Assembly: GCA_019639155.1 (NCBI GenBank)
Contig: JAHBSJ010000016.1
Span: 1-47,500, forward strand
DNA length: 47,500 nt
Origin: Acidobacteriota bacterium
GTDB taxonomy: Bacteria > Acidobacteriota > Blastocatellia > Pyrinomonadales > Pyrinomonadaceae
Direction of reading: 5' to 3'
This document shows, piece after piece, positions 1-9,500 of this stretch. The notes beneath the pieces were generated by a model. That model had not been told where the DNA came from and made no database searches. It saw only the letters and a program-made list of their open reading frames with translations. The translations under genes and the position numbers were made by a program. Position 1 is the stretch's first letter. Every line of letters begins with the position of its first letter.

Positions 1-1
1 C

Positions 2-574
2 ACGCTGACGTTCTCGGATACGGCAGCACAGACCATTCCGGACAGCTCGGCACCGACGACCGGCAACTACAAACCGACGAACTGCGAGACGCCTGTATTG
101 GCATTCGCACCGCCGGCACCGGGACTGCCTTATACGGAACCGGGCTGCTCGCTGATCAGGCCCGTCGAGCAAACGATGTTCGGCCAGTTCGGCCTGGTGA
201 ACGGCAACGGCGTCTGGAGCCTCTTCATACGCGACGACGCCGGAACGCCGCTCGCACCTGACACGCTCATGGGCGAGATACTCGGCGGCTGGGGCCTGCA
301 ATTGCTCCCGCCAACCGCGGCAGGAGTCGAAGTGTCCGGGCGTGTGATGACGCCCGACGGACGCGGATTGCGTAACGCCACAGTAACGATGACCGACGGA
401 CAAGGCGTTACGCGGTCCGCTGTCACTTCCTCGTTCGGCTACTACAAGTTCGAGGGTGTCACCGCCGGCGATAACTACGTGATGAACGTCAACTCTAGAC
501 TCTATCGCTTCACACCGCGCGTCGTACTTGTAAGCGACACGCTGACGGACGTTGATTTCGTCGGGCTGGAGTGA
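2..574 (+). CDS. Secreted P-domain protein with shared C-terminal domain (5' end outside window)
   Basis: The frame is open from base 2, so this is the last 190 residues of a longer gene. An ATG-less internal TTG at 98 is not a credible start. The first ~100 residues match the end of a proprotein-convertase P-like domain: they contain GNGVWSLFIRDDAG and GGWGLQLLPP, and they align with the last P-like domain of the 2113-residue protein at 15546-21887. The final ~85 residues, from VEVSGRVMTPDGRGLRN to DVDFVGLE, are a carboxypeptidase-regulatory-like (transthyretin-type beta-sandwich) domain that also ends the next three large secreted proteins. The product is probably an extracellular or surface protein (inference). 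Its full N-terminal architecture cannot be seen. A hairpin at 602-627 follows the stop codon. Confidence 0.85.
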   Translation, partial: TLTFSDTAAQTIPDSSAPTTGNYKPTNCETPVLAFAPPAPGLPYTEPGCSLIRPVEQTMFGQFGLVNGNGVWSLFIRDDAGTPLAPDTLMGEILGGWGLQLLPPTAAGVEVSGRVMTPDGRGLRNATVTMTDGQGVTRSAVTSSFGYYKFEGVTAGDNYVMNVNSRLYRFTPRVVLVSDTLTDVDFVGLE

Positions 575-601
575 GAAACAAGCCTGTCTAAAGAATGCGG
601 C

Positions 602-630
602 GGCGTCCATCAGTGATGGCGGATGCCTTT
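602..630 (+). terminator. Possible terminator hairpin after first gene
   Basis: A 7-bp stem (602-608 with 621-627, one G-T wobble) surrounds a 12-nt loop that can pair a further three bases, and it is followed by only three Ts. The position, 28 bases after a stop codon, suggests a weak intrinsic terminator. The short T run keeps confidence low. Confidence 0.4.
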
Positions 631-697
631 GGAAGCCCGCTAGCCATTTGCTCTGCACGCGCCAACGGCTGAGCGGTTAAAGGAGAATTGAAATATC

Positions 698-3679
698 ATG
701 TTGACCCGAACCCGACTCGTTGTAACAATATTTGCCCTTGTTGCTATCGCGGTAACCGCCGCGTTCGTGACGGACAGTACGTCTGCAATTTCGCCTCGCA
801 AGGCCGTTGCGGCGTCGACCTCATCGGACTCTGTACCGCGCACAACGAAAATCCGGGATGAAAAGGCAATTACCGCGGCCGCAAAAGTCGACCTTCTTTC
901 GATCAGCGAGATCCTGAATTCCGATGGGACAATCAAGGATGGCACCGCGGGGAGTTTTGATCCGAAAGGGTACAGACTGGAATTGGGCCCGAATAACGAA
1001 CCGCTTATGTTATTTGACGGCGACGGATGTTCAGACAAATGGGACGATAGATTCGCGGTCGAAGGGGTTAATGGCTCAGTTCATGCGGTTGCTGTTTCCG
1101 GCACTGAGGTTTATGTTGGGGGATTCTTTTCGTCTGTCGGCGGGGTTTCGGCGAACAATATCGCAAAATGGGACGGAAGTTCGTGGTCAGCTCTTGGTAC
1201 GGGTACGGATAATATTGTGCTTTCCCTTGCAGTATCGGGAAGCGTGGTTTACGCGGGCGGCTATTTCCAGACTGCCGGGGGAATAACAGTAAACCGGATC
1301 GCCCGCTGGGGTGGGTCGTCGTGGTCGGCTATGGGGTCTGGAGTTACCAACGGTGTATGGGCAATTGCGGTATCGGGGGTGGACGTTTACGTTGGGGGCG
1401 AGTTCATCGAGGCCGGCGGAGTGCCCGCCAATAAAATTGCAAGGTGGAACGGCACCACTTGGTCGGCTTTGGGCGTCGGATTGAATGACACGGTTTATAC
1501 GATTGCCGTATTCGGATCCTCTGACATTTACGTAGGGGGCAATTTCACCCAGGCCGGCGGCCTTCCTGCCAACCGGATCGCTCGATGGACAGGCTCGATC
1601 TGGTTGGCCTTGGGCTCAGGAACGAGTGGTGAGGTTAGGGGCATCGCTGTCTCAACACCAAATATCTATGTTGTCGGGAATTTCACGACTGCGGGCGGTG
1701 TCACAGTTAATCGAGTTGCCAGATGGAGTGGTTCATCATGGTCCGCTCTAGGAGGAGGGGCTGATAATGTGGTTGGCTCCGTTGTCGTCTCGGGGGCCAA
1801 TGTTTACGTTGGAGGAGTTTTCACGACTGTAGGTGGTGTTATGGTTAACAATATCGCCAAGTGGAATGGCTCGTCATGGTCGGCGCTCAGCACCGGAACG
1901 AACGGTCCCATATACACTATCGGCCTCTCAGGATCTAATGTTTACGTCGGTGGTGAGTTCACCACAGCCGGGTGTCGAGATTCGTTCAACTTCGGAATGT
2001 ACTCAGAGTTTGGTGGCACTCAGACGCCTACACCGACACCGACTCCGGAGCCTACACCAACGCCGACGCCTGAGCCGAGTCCCACACCGACGCCCGGGGA
2101 TTGCGTTACGGTGTCGCTGCCGAGTTCGCCTGTAACGGGGCTGCCGGGGACGAACATCACGGTTCCGGTCACGGTCAGCGATCTGACGGGACGTGAGGTT
2201 ACGTCGTTCGACTTCACGCTCGAATACGACTCGAATAAGCTCACGTTCGTTGGAGCGTCGAACACCGGAACGGTGAGCAGCGGATACATGATCACGACTT
2301 TCGAGCAGACGACGGGGCAACTGGTGGTTTCGGGATTCGGCACGACCGACCTGACCGGCTCCGGCGTACTGCTCAACCTGACATTTACGGTTGCCGGCGA
2401 TCCGGGTTCATGTTCGACGCTGGATCTGACCGCGTTCGACTTTAACGAAGGTACGCCGTGTTCCATAACTTCGAACGGCGAGGCCTGCGCCCTTGACCGC
2501 CGCATTTTTGGGACCGTCTTCTATGCGAACAAGGAAGAGCCGATAGGAGTGCCGGAGGTAACAATGACCGCAGCCGGCAGCCCGTCAAATCAGGTTGGCA
2601 CTAATGAATTTGGATCTTACCAGTTCTTCGTGTTAGGCCCGGGGGCGTACACAATAACCCCGACAAAGTCGGGTGATAATGCGGGCATAACCGCTTTCGA
2701 CGCTTCACTGGTTGTTCAACGCGTGGTCGGGATGACCGCATTCACTCCGGTGCAGACGATAGTGGCTGATGTCAGCGGCAATGGCGTTATCACGTCATTC
2801 GACGCGGCGCAGATCGCCCGCTTCGTTGTCGGCAATCCAAACACCGGTGCTACCGGCCAATGGCGGTTTGACCCTGTCCAACGCAATTATCCACCGTCCT
2901 CGATCTCGCTTTTCCAGGAGAATTATGATGCATTTCTAATGGGTGAGGTTTCCGGCGACTGGACACCGGAAGATGTGGGCAGCCAGCGTCAGAACCGCAT
3001 CAACTCGGAGGGAACGGAGCCTGTCGCTGTTTCGCTTCCACATACTACATTCGGCATCGGTGCCGCGGTGAATATACCGATGACTGTCGGCGATCTGACG
3101 GGCCGCGGACTGATCGCTCATCAATTCGAGATCGCATACGATCCAACCGTGATCATGCCCGACGTTGTCCCGGTCGACCTTACGGGAACGCTCAGCAGCG
3201 GCTTCAACCTGGCATACAACGCCGCGACGCCCGGACTGCTCCGGGTCGGGATCTACGGCATCAACGACCTCGCGGGCGAGGGAACCTTGGTAAATCTGCG
3301 TTTCGTCGGTGTTGGGGCGTCGGGCTCGGTGAGCGAACTGCGGTTCGTCAACTTTATGTTCAATGAGAATGTTGACATCAGCACCGTCACCGACGGTAGT
3401 GCTACCGTTCTGGCACCGACTAACGCCGGTGTTGAAGTGTCGGGGCGTGTGATGACGCCCGACGGACGCGGATTGCGTAACGCCACAGTGACGATGACCG
3501 ACGGACACGGCGTTACGCGGTCTGCAGTTACGTCGAGCTTCGGTTATTACCGCTTCGACGGCGTGCCCGTGGGCGATTCGTTCGTGATGAGCGTGAATTC
3601 GCGCATGTATCGCTTCGTCCCGCGTGTTGTGGTAGTGACAGACACGCTGACCGATGTTGATTTCGTTGGGATCGAGTGA
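698..3679 (+). CDS. Secreted seven-bladed propeller protein with cohesin-like and dockerin-like modules
   Basis: The ATG at 698 follows a good ribosome site (AAAGGAG, 679-685) and encodes a signal peptide (hydrophobic residues ~8-22). Residues ~125-440 hold seven repeats of ~43 residues with the core VYVGGxFTxAGG...NxIARWxGSSWSALG, which suggests a seven-bladed beta-propeller. A Pro-Thr linker follows (~441-468). Next come a cohesin-like beta-sandwich (~468-598), a small carboxypeptidase-regulatory-like domain (~600-660), a dockerin-like pair ending in DVSGNGVITSFDAAQIARF (~664-712) and a second cohesin-like domain (~775-901). The protein closes with the locus-wide C-terminal domain (~910-993). 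Architecture points to an extracellular adhesive or scaffold protein; no enzyme motif is seen. The cohesin and dockerin calls rest on pattern recognition and were not searched. Confidence 0.85.
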   Translation: MLTRTRLVVTIFALVAIAVTAAFVTDSTSAISPRKAVAASTSSDSVPRTTKIRDEKAITAAAKVDLLSISEILNSDGTIKDGTAGSFDPKGYRLELGPNNEPLMLFDGDGCSDKWDDRFAVEGVNGSVHAVAVSGTEVYVGGFFSSVGGVSANNIAKWDGSSWSALGTGTDNIVLSLAVSGSVVYAGGYFQTAGGITVNRIARWGGSSWSAMGSGVTNGVWAIAVSGVDVYVGGEFIEAGGVPANKIARWNGTTWSALGVGLNDTVYTIAVFGSSDIYVGGNFTQAGGLPANRIARWTGSIWLALGSGTSGEVRGIAVSTPNIYVVGNFTTAGGVTVNRVARWSGSSWSALGGGADNVVGSVVVSGANVYVGGVFTTVGGVMVNNIAKWNGSSWSALSTGTNGPIYTIGLSGSNVYVGGEFTTAGCRDSFNFGMYSEFGGTQTPTPTPTPEPTPTPTPEPSPTPTPGDCVTVSLPSSPVTGLPGTNITVPVTVSDLTGREVTSFDFTLEYDSNKLTFVGASNTGTVSSGYMITTFEQTTGQLVVSGFGTTDLTGSGVLLNLTFTVAGDPGSCSTLDLTAFDFNEGTPCSITSNGEACALDRRIFGTVFYANKEEPIGVPEVTMTAAGSPSNQVGTNEFGSYQFFVLGPGAYTITPTKSGDNAGITAFDASLVVQRVVGMTAFTPVQTIVADVSGNGVITSFDAAQIARFVVGNPNTGATGQWRFDPVQRNYPPSSISLFQENYDAFLMGEVSGDWTPEDVGSQRQNRINSEGTEPVAVSLPHTTFGIGAAVNIPMTVGDLTGRGLIAHQFEIAYDPTVIMPDVVPVDLTGTLSSGFNLAYNAATPGLLRVGIYGINDLAGEGTLVNLRFVGVGASGSVSELRFVNFMFNENVDISTVTDGSATVLAPTNAGVEVSGRVMTPDGRGLRNATVTMTDGHGVTRSAVTSSFGYYRFDGVPVGDSFVMSVNSRMYRFVPRVVVVTDTLTDVDFVGIE

Positions 3680-3735
3680 TCAGCCGGACCGCAGGCTGGC
3701 AGTCGGAGTCTCGGCGGCAAACTCCATTCCGGCAA

Positions 3736-4113
3736 ACGGAGACTTCTCCGTACGTCGCGGAGACATCTACGGACGTCGCGGAGACATCTACGGAGGTCGC
3801 GGAGACATTGACGGAGGTCGCGGAGACATCTACGGACGTCGCGGAGACCTCTCCGGACGTCGCGGAGACATCTACGGGACTCGCGGAGACATCTACGGAC
3901 GTCGCGGAGACTTCTCCGGCACTCGCGGAGACATTGACGGACGTCGCGGAGACATCTACGGACGTCGCGGAGACATCTCCGGAACTCGCGGAGACTTCTC
4001 CGGACGTCGCGGAGACATCTACGGACGTCGCGGAGACCTCTACGGGACTCGCGGAGACTTCTCCGGGACTCGCGGAGACATCTCCGGAACACGCGGAGAC
4101 ATCGACGGGACTC
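3736..4113 (+). repeat. 21-bp minisatellite, 18 units
   Basis: Eighteen head-to-tail units of 21 bp, each close to CGCGGAGACATCTACGGACG plus one base, differ at a few positions (ATC/TTC/CTC, TAC/TCC/GAC, GGACGT/GGGACT/GGAACT). Because 21 is a multiple of three and the unit has no stop codon, frames on both strands stay open and would encode seven-residue repeats such as AETSTDV. There is no ribosome site, signal peptide or recognisable domain, so it is treated as non-coding. It has no spacers and is not a CRISPR array. Confidence 0.9.
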
Positions 4114-4150
4114 GCCGCCGGACCGCAGGCAGCCTTGCCTGCACACCGCC

Positions 4151-4281
4151 GAATTGCCGTCGGCTTTAGCCGACGGTCCGAAATGCCAATAATTGTGCGG
4201 GCTTCAGCCCAAATGATCTGCGGGCTAAAGCCCGAACTTCATTTATACACGCAAACCGTCGGCTAAAGCCGACGGCAATTC
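4151..4281. repeat. Hairpin-rich repeat element, copy 1, with perfect 27-bp inverted ends
   Basis: The left end (4151-4177) and right end (4255-4281) are exact reverse complements over 27 bases, and each contains its own palindrome (CCGTCGGC with GCCGACGG around TTTA or TAAA). Two more self-complementary blocks lie inside: GGGCTTCAGCCC (4199-4210) and CGGGCTAAAGCCCG (4221-4234). A diverged second copy lies at 21954-22083. Both copies follow the 3' end of a gene for a large secreted protein. The layout resembles REP/BIME-type intergenic elements. Confidence 0.8.
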
Positions 4282-4336
4282 CTGGAAACCGGATGCAGGC
4301 TGGCAGCCCGCGGTCCGGCGTGCAACCACCCGGTTC

Positions 4337-4375
4337 TGGCACAAAAAACGTGCCAATGTTGCCGAAACCGGCAAC
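4337..4375. other. Twin hairpins 3' of the winged-helix regulator
   Basis: Two stem-loops sit back to back: TGGCAC/GTGCCA (4337-4342 with 4350-4355) and GTTGCCG/CGGCAAC (4358-4364 with 4369-4375). They lie 50 bases beyond the minus-strand stop at 4426. No T run follows in the minus direction, so they are either a rho-dependent or processed 3' end, or part of the neighbouring repeat mosaic. Confidence 0.45.
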
Positions 4376-4425
4376 TGCGGCAGGTGGTTCTGACGTTTTA
4401 CTAAGATGCGTTTCGATCGCGATGA

Positions 4426-6420
4426 TCAGAGTAGGTTTACCTTGCGCAAAATCTCTTGGAACTTCGGGTAATTGCGGATGATGTCGTAACGCGGATCGAC
4501 CTTCATTTGGAGCAATCGTTCGTCGCCAGATTCGTATAGTTCGTCTAGTGCTCGGTGCATTTTCTCCTTTTCGCCAAGATGGGCGTAGGCAGCAACGAGT
4601 CCTGATCCGACATTTCGGTTTCCTTTCATTGCTTCCAGTCTTTGGATGACCTCGCCAGCTTTGGCTCGGTTGCCCGCGGCAGCATACGCAAAGCCCAGAA
4701 CTACATAAGGTCGTGAAGGTTTTTGTCCGCGAGCCTCCAATTCCCTGACACCGTTCTCCATGTGAGCGATAGCAGTATCAAATCGGCCGCAAAGAGCTTC
4801 ATATTCCCCCTGAGCGAGCGACCTTCGAGCGGGATCCGGCTGAAAATCCAGTACTCTGGGCATATATTCCATTGCTTCATCACACGCTTTTGTGCGAACC
4901 AGAATATTCATGATCTCGTTATGGGCGCTGGCGTTTGCAGGATCGATAGTTAGTGCGTTATCGACATATTTCTTAGCGTTTTCGAAATCGCCCTGCAACG
5001 CATAATTGATATTTAGCCACAGGTTCGCAAGGAGATAATTAGGATTCAACTCGATCGCACGCTTAAATGACCGTTCTGCCTCAGCAAAATTGTAATCGTA
5101 TTTTTGATATACCCAACCGAGGGCGACGTGTGCTTCCGCAAGGTTTGGGTTCTCACTCAGAGCTTTGAGGGCAAGTTCACGTGCGAGGCTGTATCCTGCG
5201 TCGCGTTTGTGTGTACCGGAACTTGTCTGTAGGTTAATGACGTTTGCCAATTCCGCCGTTGCCGAGGTGAAATGTGGGTCTATCTCAAGCGCTTTTTCGA
5301 AATAGCCGCGTGCCTTTTTCAGCGAACCGTCAAAATCAGCGGCACGCAGATCAAAGAAATATCGGCCGCGAAGATAATTATCATAGGCCTCCGCGTTCGT
5401 AGTAGAGACCTTGGTGAGCGTTGAGCTGCCCGCAACGGGCTGGAGCTCGATAAGCCGCGCCAGTAAACCTTCCGCTATTTGGTCCTGTAACGCGATCAAC
5501 CGATCCGTGGTGCCGTCGAATTTTGCAGACCATACTTGATCGCCTGTCTTTACAGAGATCAGCTGAACCGTAGCACGCAGCTTGCCGTTCTCGGACTGGA
5601 GCCTGCCGTCCAGGACAGCGTCCACGCCCAATTGTCTTCCTAACTCCACAGCGTCCTCGGCGCTATCGGCGAACTTTACGACGGAATTGGTCGGCCTTAC
5701 GACCACGTGAGACAAATTGCCGAGCCTGGTTATCACTGAGTCGGCAATGCGAAGTCTGAGTTCACGATCCTCTGCATTTTCAGAGAATGATCTGAATGGC
5801 AGTACCGCGACTGAGTCAATGTTATCCGCGTCGGTTGTCCCAAAGGTCCGCCATCCGACCACGGCTATTGACGCTGCCAAAGCAATCATAAGAAGTGCCA
5901 ATACCGAACCCTTGGCGACTATAGTGCGAAATCTTTCGTGTCTTACCGCGACGGGTTGCGAGGCGTTTACGAGGTGCAGCGAAGATGAGTGAACATCGCC
6001 TGCATCCTCAACGGCCTGTGAATTCGGATCGCCGTTCTTGGGCCCGGGCACTTCACCGAACGGGAGTACTACGCCCGGACGCAGGGTTTGGACACTTGGG
6101 AGGAAGCGAAAACCGCGACGCGGAACGGTCTTAATGAATTCTGTGTCCGGCTCAATGGCCGCCAGTGCTTTTCTGAGCTGCGAAATAGAGTACGAAAGGG
6201 CATTGTCCTCGACAAAAGTGTCTTTCCATATCTCGCTGATCAATTCGTCCTTAGTGACCAGTCGATCATGGTTTTGCACCAGATAGGCCAGGCAATCGGC
6301 GATCTTAGGCGCGAGTTCAACCAATTGGCCTTTATGGTAAAGATTCCCCGCGGAAGGTTCGAATACGAAACCTTGGAAGGAATAAACCTCTGAATTTTGC
6401 ACTTCCTCAGGGTTCCACAT
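4426..6420 (-). CDS. Membrane-anchored winged-helix transcriptional regulator with TolB-N-like and TPR domains (CadC-type)
   Basis: The 664-residue product starts with an OmpR/PhoB-type winged-helix DNA-binding domain (~13-108, with the typical EIWKDTFVEDNALSYSISQLRK recognition region, given here in part as NALSYSISQLRKAL, and VPRRGFRFL wing). A single membrane segment follows (~170-190, GSVLALLMIALAASIAVVGW). The exported half has a TolB-N/FlgO-like sandwich (~201-320, starting SVAVLPFRSF) and about eight TPR helix pairs (~345-660). This is the CadC-like one-component layout common in Acidobacteriota. It is transcribed divergently from the giant secreted-protein gene (start 6572), which makes that gene and itself the likely targets. 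An 11-bp direct repeat at 6426-6451 lies immediately upstream of its ATG. A specific signal cannot be inferred. Confidence 0.9.
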   Translation of the reverse strand: MWNPEEVQNSEVYSFQGFVFEPSAGNLYHKGQLVELAPKIADCLAYLVQNHDRLVTKDELISEIWKDTFVEDNALSYSISQLRKALAAIEPDTEFIKTVPRRGFRFLPSVQTLRPGVVLPFGEVPGPKNGDPNSQAVEDAGDVHSSSLHLVNASQPVAVRHERFRTIVAKGSVLALLMIALAASIAVVGWRTFGTTDADNIDSVAVLPFRSFSENAEDRELRLRIADSVITRLGNLSHVVVRPTNSVVKFADSAEDAVELGRQLGVDAVLDGRLQSENGKLRATVQLISVKTGDQVWSAKFDGTTDRLIALQDQIAEGLLARLIELQPVAGSSTLTKVSTTNAEAYDNYLRGRYFFDLRAADFDGSLKKARGYFEKALEIDPHFTSATAELANVINLQTSSGTHKRDAGYSLARELALKALSENPNLAEAHVALGWVYQKYDYNFAEAERSFKRAIELNPNYLLANLWLNINYALQGDFENAKKYVDNALTIDPANASAHNEIMNILVRTKACDEAMEYMPRVLDFQPDPARRSLAQGEYEALCGRFDTAIAHMENGVRELEARGQKPSRPYVVLGFAYAAAGNRAKAGEVIQRLEAMKGNRNVGSGLVAAYAHLGEKEKMHRALDELYESGDERLLQMKVDPRYDIIRNYPKFQEILRKVNLL

Positions 6421-6425
6421 AAAAA

Positions 6426-6451
6426 CTCAGAGTTTCCTCACGGTTTCCTCA
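6426..6451. promoter_or_regulatory. Putative operator: 11-bp direct repeats for an OmpR/PhoB-type regulator
   Basis: GTTTCCTCA occurs at 6432-6440 and again at 6443-6451, exactly 11 bp apart. A third CTCA at 6426-6429 keeps the same phase (CTCA at 6426, 6437, 6448). One-turn direct repeats are the classic target layout for OmpR/PhoB winged helices, and the adjacent divergent gene encodes one. The site covers the 5' leader of the regulator and lies ~120 bp upstream of the giant gene. Binding is inferred. Confidence 0.5.
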
Positions 6452-6571
6452 AGACTTTGGGGGTTTACAAAACAAATAATAGCAACAAATCGCCGAAGTT
6501 CCTACATAAATTTGGTCATTCGAGTTGTCCGAGATCTGGTAAAAAGACCTGAAGTTTCAGAGATAATCATC

Positions 6572-9500
6572 ATGAAAGTCTATAAATACAACGTTTTGGC
6601 CGGCATTGCGGTCGTCAGCATTTCGATGGCAGCAGTTGCTCTTGAGCAAGGCATTGGCATCTATCGGCTTCTGGCAGATGCTGAGGGCATACTCGCGCCG
6701 ATAGTGAACGGCGCGGAGGTTGCCGAAATCCCCGACAATGGTTTCGGAAATGTGGAATCTCGGGCTGACCTGCATTCGGCCGCACCTGCAGATTGCGTTG
6801 CGGGTCAGAAGACCTGGGACGGCGAAGGTCTGACCAATAATTGGTCAGAACCCGCAAATTGGACTTGCGATCAGGTCCCGGCGAATACAGATCTTGTCAT
6901 TTTCGACGGGACAAGTACCAAAGATGCTTTTATTGACACGAACATTACCGTTAACCGCTGGCAGATCAATGCCGGATATACCGGCACGATAACGCAAGGG
7001 CCGTCGTCGAGCGTGTCGGTACTGTTCAATTTTAATGCCCCTTTCTTTACTCAGTCTTCAGGTAATTTTGTTTGCAGTTCGGCTCCCGTAACATTCGAGA
7101 GCAGTATCGTGACCTTCAGCGGCGGCACGTTTGATTGCAGTGCCGCATCATCGATGATCGTCCGCGCAACCTCGCAGGCATTCAGCCTAAATGGCGGTAC
7201 GTTCACCGCGCCCGCGGGAACTCTATCGTTCAATGGCGGCGTCGTTAATATCGCGAGCGCGAGTTTTTCTCACAACAACGGGACCGTTGCATTTCGCGGT
7301 TATGATGGGCCGAATGGATTCAGCTGCTGCGTGACGCTCAATATCGATGGTGCATTGGCCGGGCAAATGGCATTGAACAACTTGAATTTGGATAACTCTC
7401 TGGCCAGCGGACAGTTGACGCTTTCAGATCAGGACGTCCTGGTCGCGAACGGGACATTGTCGCTCCTGGACGGGGATCTCAGGATGTTGAATCCCAACTC
7501 GTCAAACGGAAATACTGCCATTCACGCATTTGGACCGGTCGTCGTCTCGCCGAACTGGGGCAACGCAACCGGCGATACCGGTGACGCCACTGTTAAGCTG
7601 CTCGGTAATTCCGCCAGGACTGTAGAGATACCAAGTGGTCTTGTTGGAACATTCAACGCAATGGTCGTTGATGCACCGAATACGATCGTCAACGCGACGG
7701 GAAACGGCGAGCTTAGATTTTATAAGGTTGACCTGATCCAAGGCACTATCAACACTGGGGTAACCGAATTTGGATACGGAAATCAGTTTCCATATTCGTC
7801 AAGCAGTATTTCGGGAGGAACCTTTAATTGCGGTACCGGCACGGTCACCGGAAGGCAGTCCGTATTGGTGATGACGGGTGGGATCTTTGATTGTTCTGCC
7901 GCGTCGGAAATGAGCCTCCTTTTTTCAAGGCTTGACCTGACAGGCGGCCTATTCACGGCACCGGCGGCGACAATGAATTTGTTCGGGCTGATCGGCGGGG
8001 TACCGCCGCTAAACGTCAACGGCGGAACATTCCTTCACAATAACGGCACGTTGAAACTCGGCCGCATCTCAAGTACTGATCCGCCTGTTTTCTCATCTCA
8101 ATCGGGAATTGAGGTCAATGGCAGTCAACCGGGAACGTTGGATGTTAACAATGTTGTCTGTGATGATGATGTAAACAACCCGAACACCTTTTCGGCCTTA
8201 TTCGGTGGGGGAGATACGATCAGAGTCAGAGGGAACTTCACCTTGTCGAAAGGGCAGCTTGGCCAGATCGGGAGCGGAGCATTGCCGAACTTAGAATTAT
8301 TTGGCGATCTCTCGGTGAACGGAACGGCCGTCAGCGCGGGCGGATTTAGCGTTCCGAATATAAGATTCGTCGGCACAGGCGACCAAAATGTCAGCCGCTC
8401 GGGTACTGCAGAGTTTCCCGGCGGGTCGTATTTCATAAACAAGCCGTCGGGCAGCGTCATTTCCTCGGGCGATCTGGACCTTACGTATCTCGACGGGTTT
8501 TCAAATCGCCAAGGGAACGACCTCTCGATCCAATCGGGACGATTGTATCTCAATAACGAAAGCAACTTGCGTGTCAGAAATCTGACCCTCAACGCGGCCG
8601 GTTCGCTGGTCAACGATTCTTCAACAACTATCACCTTATTCGGCAATGTCATTAACAACGGCATCATCGATCTGCAGGGCGGCGGCGCGGCTTGTCCTGA
8701 GAACGATACGATCCTGATCCGCTCAAACAACACCACGCAGCGAACGTGGACAGGAACCGGCATATACAGGCTTGTTGATGTCGATGTCGAACGAATGGGC
8801 GGTACCGGCAATAAGAATGTTTTCAGCGGTACGAATAGCGGCAATAATAATGCTACCTGGATATTCAATTCCGGCTGCCCGGAAGCATTGAGCCTCTCTC
8901 CGACTACGGCAACGGTGCAGACAGCGGCGACGCAGCAGTTCACGGCGTCAGGCGGTTTCGGCACGCGAACATTTAGTCTTGCAGTCAATAATTCCGGCGG
9001 TTCGATCAATCCGACGACAGGGTTTTACACGGCGGGATCTGCACCGGGAACGACAGATACCGTCCGAGTGACTGATGGTATCGGCTCGACGATCGACGCA
9101 TCGGTCACCGTGTTTGGGCCGCCGACGCAGGTCGCATTTACTTCGCAGCCTGTCTCGACAACGGGCGGCGCAATATTGAACACGATAACCGTCGCAGTTC
9201 AGGACGCGGCCGGTACGACCCTAACTAATTCGACCGCTCCGGTCACGCTTTCCATAGCAGATAATCCGGGCGGAGGTGTGCTTTCCGGCACGGTCACCCG
9301 AAACGCCGTAAATGGAATTGCCACATTCAACGATCTCAGTATAAATAAAGCCGGAGCGGGATATACGCTCTTGGCAAGCTCCGGTTCGTTGGCTTCGGCA
9401 ACCAGCAATGCTTTCAATATCATCGTAGGTGCGGCCACAAAGCTTACGTTCTTGACTCAGCCCGCCGACACCGTGCCAAACACCCAGTTTCAGCCTATCC

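Larger units (their letters stand above)
3684..4318. repeat. Composite intergenic repeat bounded by imperfect 19-bp inverted repeats
   Basis: CCGGACCGCAGGCTGGCAG at 3684-3702 is the reverse complement, with two mismatches, of CTGGCAGCCCGCGGTCCGG at 4300-4318. Related CCGCAGGCAGCC sequence also occurs at about 4120-4135. The interval contains the 21-bp array and the hairpin element described separately. Similar GCAGGC(T/A)GCC motifs recur in the other hairpin-rich intergenic space at 21893-22127. No transposase is present, so it could be a non-autonomous mobile or REP-like mosaic. Confidence 0.6.

Noticed and set aside
3736..4113. CRISPR array
   Set aside because: The units are contiguous without spacers, vary internally and have no cas genes nearby.
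3547..4266. Several overlapping open frames (171, 196 and 199 residues) across the 21-bp array
   Set aside because: They are open only because the 21-bp unit has no stop codon and is a multiple of three. None has a ribosome site, signal peptide or domain, and the same DNA is open in several frames.
6512..6571. Upstream TTG start for the giant surface protein
   Set aside because: The extra 20 residues are charged and precede the signal segment. The ATG at 6572 gives a normal signal-peptide N-terminus.
8125..9009. Long antisense frame (294 residues) under the giant surface gene
   Set aside because: It is a shadow of the strongly coding + strand frame; similar antisense frames occur under all GC-rich coding regions here, and none resembles a protein family.
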